DNA from: Rhynchosporium graminicola
Taxonomy: Eukaryota > Ascomycota > Leotiomycetes > Helotiales > Ploettnerulaceae
DNA length: 64,000 bases
NCBI GenBank assembly: GCA_900074885.1
Contig: FJUW01000009.1
Location: 434,001 to 498,000 of the forward strand
Reading direction: 5' to 3'
In this document: positions 60,801-64,000 of the stretch, in pieces
Layout: each line of letters opens with the position of its first letter
How positions within the stretch are numbered: position 1 is the first letter of the stretch
Program-made: the position numbers and the translations under genes
Notes under the pieces: generated by a model
Told to the model about the DNA's origin: nothing
Database searches by the model: none
The model's input: the letters and a program-made list of their open reading frames with translations, nothing else

Positions 60801-61534
60801 CCGAAGAAGAAGAAAAGGGAAAGGAGAAACCGGAAGAAGGCCAATTAAAGGGATATTATCTCCTTGGTGTGTCAGCACGAGATGATATGGAAAAAGATAG
60901 CAAGCAGGTTATGGAAGGTAAACTTGTGACTGCAGTTCGAGAGTTCGAGAGAGGTGTTCTGGAAGCGAAAGAGTTTGTTGAGGGGAGTAAGAATGTTTGG
61001 CTTGTTGTGGATGTTGTGAAGAGGAAAGAGGTTTTAGGCATGAATCTCGTACTGGATCATCAGGAATGGAGCATGAAGAACCAACCAGGTCGCCCTAGTG
61101 GAGCGTTAGTAAGTTCGCTCAATCTAGAATTAGATGGCGAGGAAGAAGTGGCTTTATCATCAGGAGTCACGGCTCCAACTTCGACTCCCTCACCTCATGC
61201 TTCGCAAGGCAGTCCAAAATCCAGCAAAGCGATCAAAGCACCAAAAACCACACCTCTTCGCCCAGCTCATGAAATTATCGCGAGAATCAAATGGGATCCG
61301 GATCTTGATATGGACAACTACTTGATTGGATATGAAGATCGCTTTGTAGGTGTCAAAGAGATGCCACTGGGCAAATGGAAAAGCGAAAGTACGGATGAAG
61401 AATTTATCCCTATGCATAGGGTTGTTTGGATGAGATTGAAAGATGAAACTAGCGCTGGAAACGAGGGGAATATCGTGTGGGATCGGAGGAGGAAGATTGA
61501 TATCTTCTTTGGAAGTGGCGTCGGTGCTGGTTGA
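57835..61534 (+). CDS. Four-domain RNA-processing/repair-like protein: 2H phosphoesterase, EEP, nucleotidyltransferase, MJ1316
   Basis: The gene encodes 1213 residues from two exons (57835-59927 and 59986-61534; 58-bp GT-AG intron, phase 2). Residues about 10-200 form a 2H (LigT/AKAP7-like) phosphoesterase with His48 (AHINILYP) and His137 (RPHLGVG). Residues about 245-545 form an endonuclease/exonuclease/phosphatase domain: SYNI (Asn253), LQEV (Glu292), NVHLTSG, AGDFNLT (Asp409, Asn411), SDHYG (Asp530, His531). Residues about 590-860 form a poly(A)-polymerase-type nucleotidyltransferase with Gly616-Ser617 and the metal pair Asp628-x-Asp630, then a helical LNTYRD domain. Residues about 1123-1210 form an MJ1316 (DUF504) domain starting RPAHEIIARIKWD. 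A low-complexity Ser/Pro linker lies at about 1080-1120. Known chemistry of the parts points to processing or repair of RNA ends. The substrate is unknown. Catalytic residues appear intact. Confidence 0.88.
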
Positions 61535-61825
61535 TAAAGGACGAGAAAGACTTGAGCTACTTTGAAGCTGTCTTCTTGATTCGCAAGTGCTGCGAGCGAA
61601 AAGGCGGGTGATTTCAAAGGCCATCGCGATGTCTCGGTTTGTTAGATAGACCTCCTAAGGCAAATATTCAAGTACAGTCCGAAAGTGCTTTGCACAGAAC
61701 AAGAGATTGGAAGGGGCTCAAATGAGCTCCGGAATTCATTTTCAGTAGAGGTTTGGTATCAATCTGAGACGAAATATATCAAGCAAACACAGCATTTTCC
61801 CATTCTGAACCTCCAAAATCTCCAC
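61535..61825. other. Convergent intergenic region
   Basis: This lies between two converging genes, about 290 bp, and holds their 3' UTRs. No feature recognised. Confidence 0.6.
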
Positions 61826-62401
61826 TCACATATCCTTAGCATAAGCTCCCAAGCCCGCAGCCTTCAAATTTGTCTCCACGTTCTTCTCTCCCCTCGCCGC
61901 TCTCACCAAACCCTCACACCAATCCTGATGTCCAAGTAACATCTTATTGGGCTTCTTGCTCGACAGCTCCTCGGCCGGTTTCCCATTCTGACTCTCCTGC
62001 GTCAGAATCCTCACTCTCCCACCGTCCAAATCCTCAACCAGCCACGCATGATAAACACTAACACTATTCTCCCCGTCCTCCAACTTAGCACTCCAAGCAA
62101 TCCTTCCCGCTTTTCCAGATTCCGGAGTCACACTCTCTTCCACAGTACAAGCCAAGACTGGGAAGCCGAAAGTTGAGAAGTGGAAATTGTCGCCTTTCTT
62201 GAGGGAGGGACTGGAGGTGGGTGGTGTGATCTGGGAGACGTTGTTGTAGTAGCTGGACCATTTTGAGATATTGGATAGGAAGGACCAGATTTGTATGGCG
62301 GTTAGGTTGGAGACTATCACTTCGTTTGTGACGAAGTTGGAGGTTGTTCCGGGAAGGAATTCCTTGGGCCAAATTATGGCTGATTGTGATGGAGATGACA
62401 T
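61826..62401 (-). CDS. SRPBCC/START-like protein (polyketide cyclase/dehydrase-like fold)
   Basis: This is a 191-residue intronless protein with ATG at 62401. After a short N-terminal extension, residues about 25-150 show the SRPBCC pattern: a VIVSNLTAIQIWSFLSNISKWSSYYNNV start (strand, helix, Trp), a central KKGDNFHFSTFGFPV strand pair, an RIAWSAKL strand and a VYHAWLVEDLDGGRVRILTQES pair. A C-terminal helix (LLGHQDWCEGLVRAARG) closes the fold. Such proteins bind small hydrophobic ligands, and a few act as cyclases; no catalytic residue can be assigned here. No signal peptide, so probably cytosolic. It converges on the four-domain gene. Confidence 0.82.
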   Translation of the reverse strand: MSSPSQSAIIWPKEFLPGTTSNFVTNEVIVSNLTAIQIWSFLSNISKWSSYYNNVSQITPPTSSPSLKKGDNFHFSTFGFPVLACTVEESVTPESGKAGRIAWSAKLEDGENSVSVYHAWLVEDLDGGRVRILTQESQNGKPAEELSSKKPNKMLLGHQDWCEGLVRAARGEKNVETNLKAAGLGAYAKDM

Positions 62402-63465
62402 TAGGGGGGGATTAAGGCGGAAGTTTTCTTGAATTTGATTTGGGGGGCTTCTTGGGTTGGTTTCTTTGAGACTTATTTTCTCGATCGATTTTTTTCGGGC
62501 TTATCTGAACTTTGGATGGGGATCTTCGGATGACGCTGTATCGCTAGTAAGATGCGGGCTTCCTGTGACGTCAGGATTGACATCCGTCTTCTTTCAACTC
62601 TTCAGCATCTTCACGCTTCTCTGCTCGAATCCGAAATGGACCATTATGAAAGCTTGATATTTTTCCTTGCATGATGCCAGACATCTGAGAGGATGAACTT
62701 TGTAGCATATGATGGCAACTGCAGCTGGTAGTATTGACACTTGACTGTCACCCAAAAGTGCGCATGAGTGAGACAAGTAATATGACTACACTGGCAGACC
62801 TGCTTATTTTTATCTGCATCCAACTTCACGGAGATTCTCATTTGAGAAGTGAAGGCCAAGTCGTTGATAGCAAAATTATACTAGGTTTGTTTACAAAGAA
62901 GGTCAGAGAAGAGTTTAATAAGCGAGGTGAATTTCGCATCTGGCTTACTTTGGACTAGCGCGAAGCTGAGGGCTGCATCTTCCCTTGTATCCCTGCCCCC
63001 TTCGACACCGACTTCGCGACATCGATCCAAGAGTTCACATCTTGTTGCAACAGGAATCTCGAAATTCGTTTCGGCGTATGTCGAAGCTCTTCGGATCACT
63101 TCGAAGGACATGGAAGTATAGAAAATCATCAGTTCCGCAGCATACAGCTCGCCGCGCTACCTCCTGTGCACTGCACTAGACCGAGACTCTTGTCCGGTGA
63201 CTTCGAGCAATATATCGAGACGAGCACTTCAATGGCAATATATCTCGGGCTGTAGCTGCTACGTACACCGGCAGCTACAATGGTGGTGTCACTTTTATCA
63301 GGTCGTTGCCTTGGAAGCGACATTACTGTCCGGACGATTGATATATCAGAGCAATGTGACGCGGACGCACTCGTCGTGATATTTGCAAGCTTATGTTACA
63401 TAGTTCAGGATGGCGAGGATAGAGAACCACACAGAAGTGCCCTTTACAACGCTGCTACGCCATAG
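62402..63465. other. Intergenic region before the second F-box-like gene
   Basis: About 1.06 kb holds the promoter of the SRPBCC gene. Several short overlapping frames on both strands (62.9-63.4 kb) have no recognisable domain. A 5' exon of the F-box-like gene could lie near 63280-63462, since that frame is in register, but no start or splice sites could be fixed. Confidence 0.5.
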
Positions 63466-63963
63466 CTGCTTGATTCTCCTGCGGCAGCTTATGATGTGGA
63501 TGCGCCCATTGTCTTGCCTGACGAATCAAAGGCCATAGCCTCCAAACCCCACTTGACCGACCTACCGATAGAAATTCTTGAGCACATTTGCAAAAGCTAC
63601 CTGGACGTCTGCTCTTGTACCTGCCTCGGCCTTACCAGCAAAGGGCTGTTCAACATCACCAAATACCTCCACCCATTTCAACCCAACCTGCACATGCGCT
63701 CAGGCAGAATATATCGGGGTGAGCTAGTGACTACGATAACGCCTGTCTGTCTCGGCCACCTACTCACTACTTGGATGGCTCCGATGTATACGTTCAATCA
63801 CGCTTGGGGGAAGTTCCTGTTGAAGAAAGCTTACATCAATGATGCGGCTGAGGTGGAGAGAAAATGGAAAATGAAGGCAAATTGGAGATGGATCAGATTA
63901 TCGGTAGATGCGATGGGCGCATGTGTTTCCTATGAAGGTAGAAATCTGCTAGTTTGCTTCTAG
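63466..63963 (+). CDS. F-box-like protein, partial (5' end uncertain, 3' end near window edge)
   Basis: The open frame begins after an in-frame TAG at 63463 and has no ATG before its F-box, so a 5' exon is expected upstream, or the gene is broken. The F-box-like segment (LTDLPIEILEHICKSYLDVCSCTCLGLTSK) lies at about 63556-63645. A region with MRSGRIYRGELV and a WRWIRLSVDAMGACVSYEG stretch follows. A GT donor (GAAG-GTAGAAA) near 63936 suggests the exon ends there and that the stop at 63961 is intronic. F-box proteins recruit substrates to SCF ubiquitin ligases; the target is unknown. It resembles a short fungal F-box family member rather than the Cys-rich gene at 12.7 kb. Confidence 0.55.
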   Translation: MLDSPAAAYDVDAPIVLPDESKAIASKPHLTDLPIEILEHICKSYLDVCSCTCLGLTSKGLFNITKYLHPFQPNLHMRSGRIYRGELVTTITPVCLGHLLTTWMAPMYTFNHAWGKFLLKKAYINDAAEVERKWKMKANWRWIRLSVDAMGACVSYEGRNLLVCF

Positions 63964-64000
63964 TATCCAGATGATGTCTCCAAATCCGAGGCACTGGGGA

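Noticed and set aside
62881..63379. Several short frames between the SRPBCC gene and the second F-box-like gene
   Set aside because: They are all under 90 codons, on both strands, mutually overlapping and without domains or clear starts.
1..64000. CRISPR arrays, bacterial operons, tRNA or rRNA genes
   Set aside because: The window is fungal. No regularly spaced short repeats with unique spacers and no cloverleaf or rRNA motif were seen.

Overview
The window comes from a filamentous ascomycete (Pezizomycotina). Its genes carry short fungal introns (44-81 bp) and encode fungal-type proteins. Its repeats are saturated with the mark of repeat-induced point mutation (RIP): CpA/TpG has become TpA while CpG is retained, so former Gln and Trp codons now read TAG or TAA. 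A leotiomycete is my guess from the F-box proteins and overall feel; the sequence does not prove it.

Layout. Positions 1 to about 12.5 kb are RIP-degraded retroelements: a Ty3/Gypsy chromovirus (here 'A', copy A1, + strand, 3' LTR 6895-7162) inserted into the pol region of another retroelement ('G', - strand). A single N at 5074 separates two identical 508-bp blocks, almost certainly an unmerged contig overlap. A small gene island at 12.69-13.76 kb encodes an intact F-box-like protein. From 13,804 to 49,601 lies one Fot1/pogo-like DNA transposon ('D') with 181-bp terminal inverted repeats and a TA target duplication, inflated to 35.8 kb by nested insertions. These are: Gypsy chromovirus C (14302-27903, TSD GATAG) holding Gypsy B copy 1 (20527-27276, TSD TACTA); a solo A LTR (28337-28604, TSD AGAAA); and Gypsy A copy 2 (from 28819). 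A2 itself holds Gypsy B copy 2 (30002-36742, TSD TACTC) and a Copia element E (38014-48451). E contains three copies of a small non-autonomous LTR element F (39444-40875, TSD AGGAG; 43596-45137, TSD TTTAC; 47205-48429, TSD CTACG). The 5' half of A2 and a short piece of the D transposase are missing at the right edge of E.

From about 50 kb onward the sequence is ordinary gene-rich DNA. It holds cohesin subunit rad21 (- strand, 2 exons); a Golgi Ca2+/Mn2+ P-type ATPase pmr1 (+, 4 exons), divergent from rad21; and a 1213-residue four-domain protein (2H phosphoesterase, EEP nuclease/phosphatase, nucleotidyltransferase, MJ1316 domain; +, 2 exons). These are followed by an SRPBCC/START-like protein (-, no intron) and the start of a second F-box-like gene that runs off the window.

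The most notable points are the four-domain, RNA-repair-like fusion protein; a hairpin just upstream of the polypurine tract shared by four different LTR families; an antisense third ORF in Gypsy A; and family F, whose LTR shares its 3' half with A. The nested block can be ordered in time from its target duplications.
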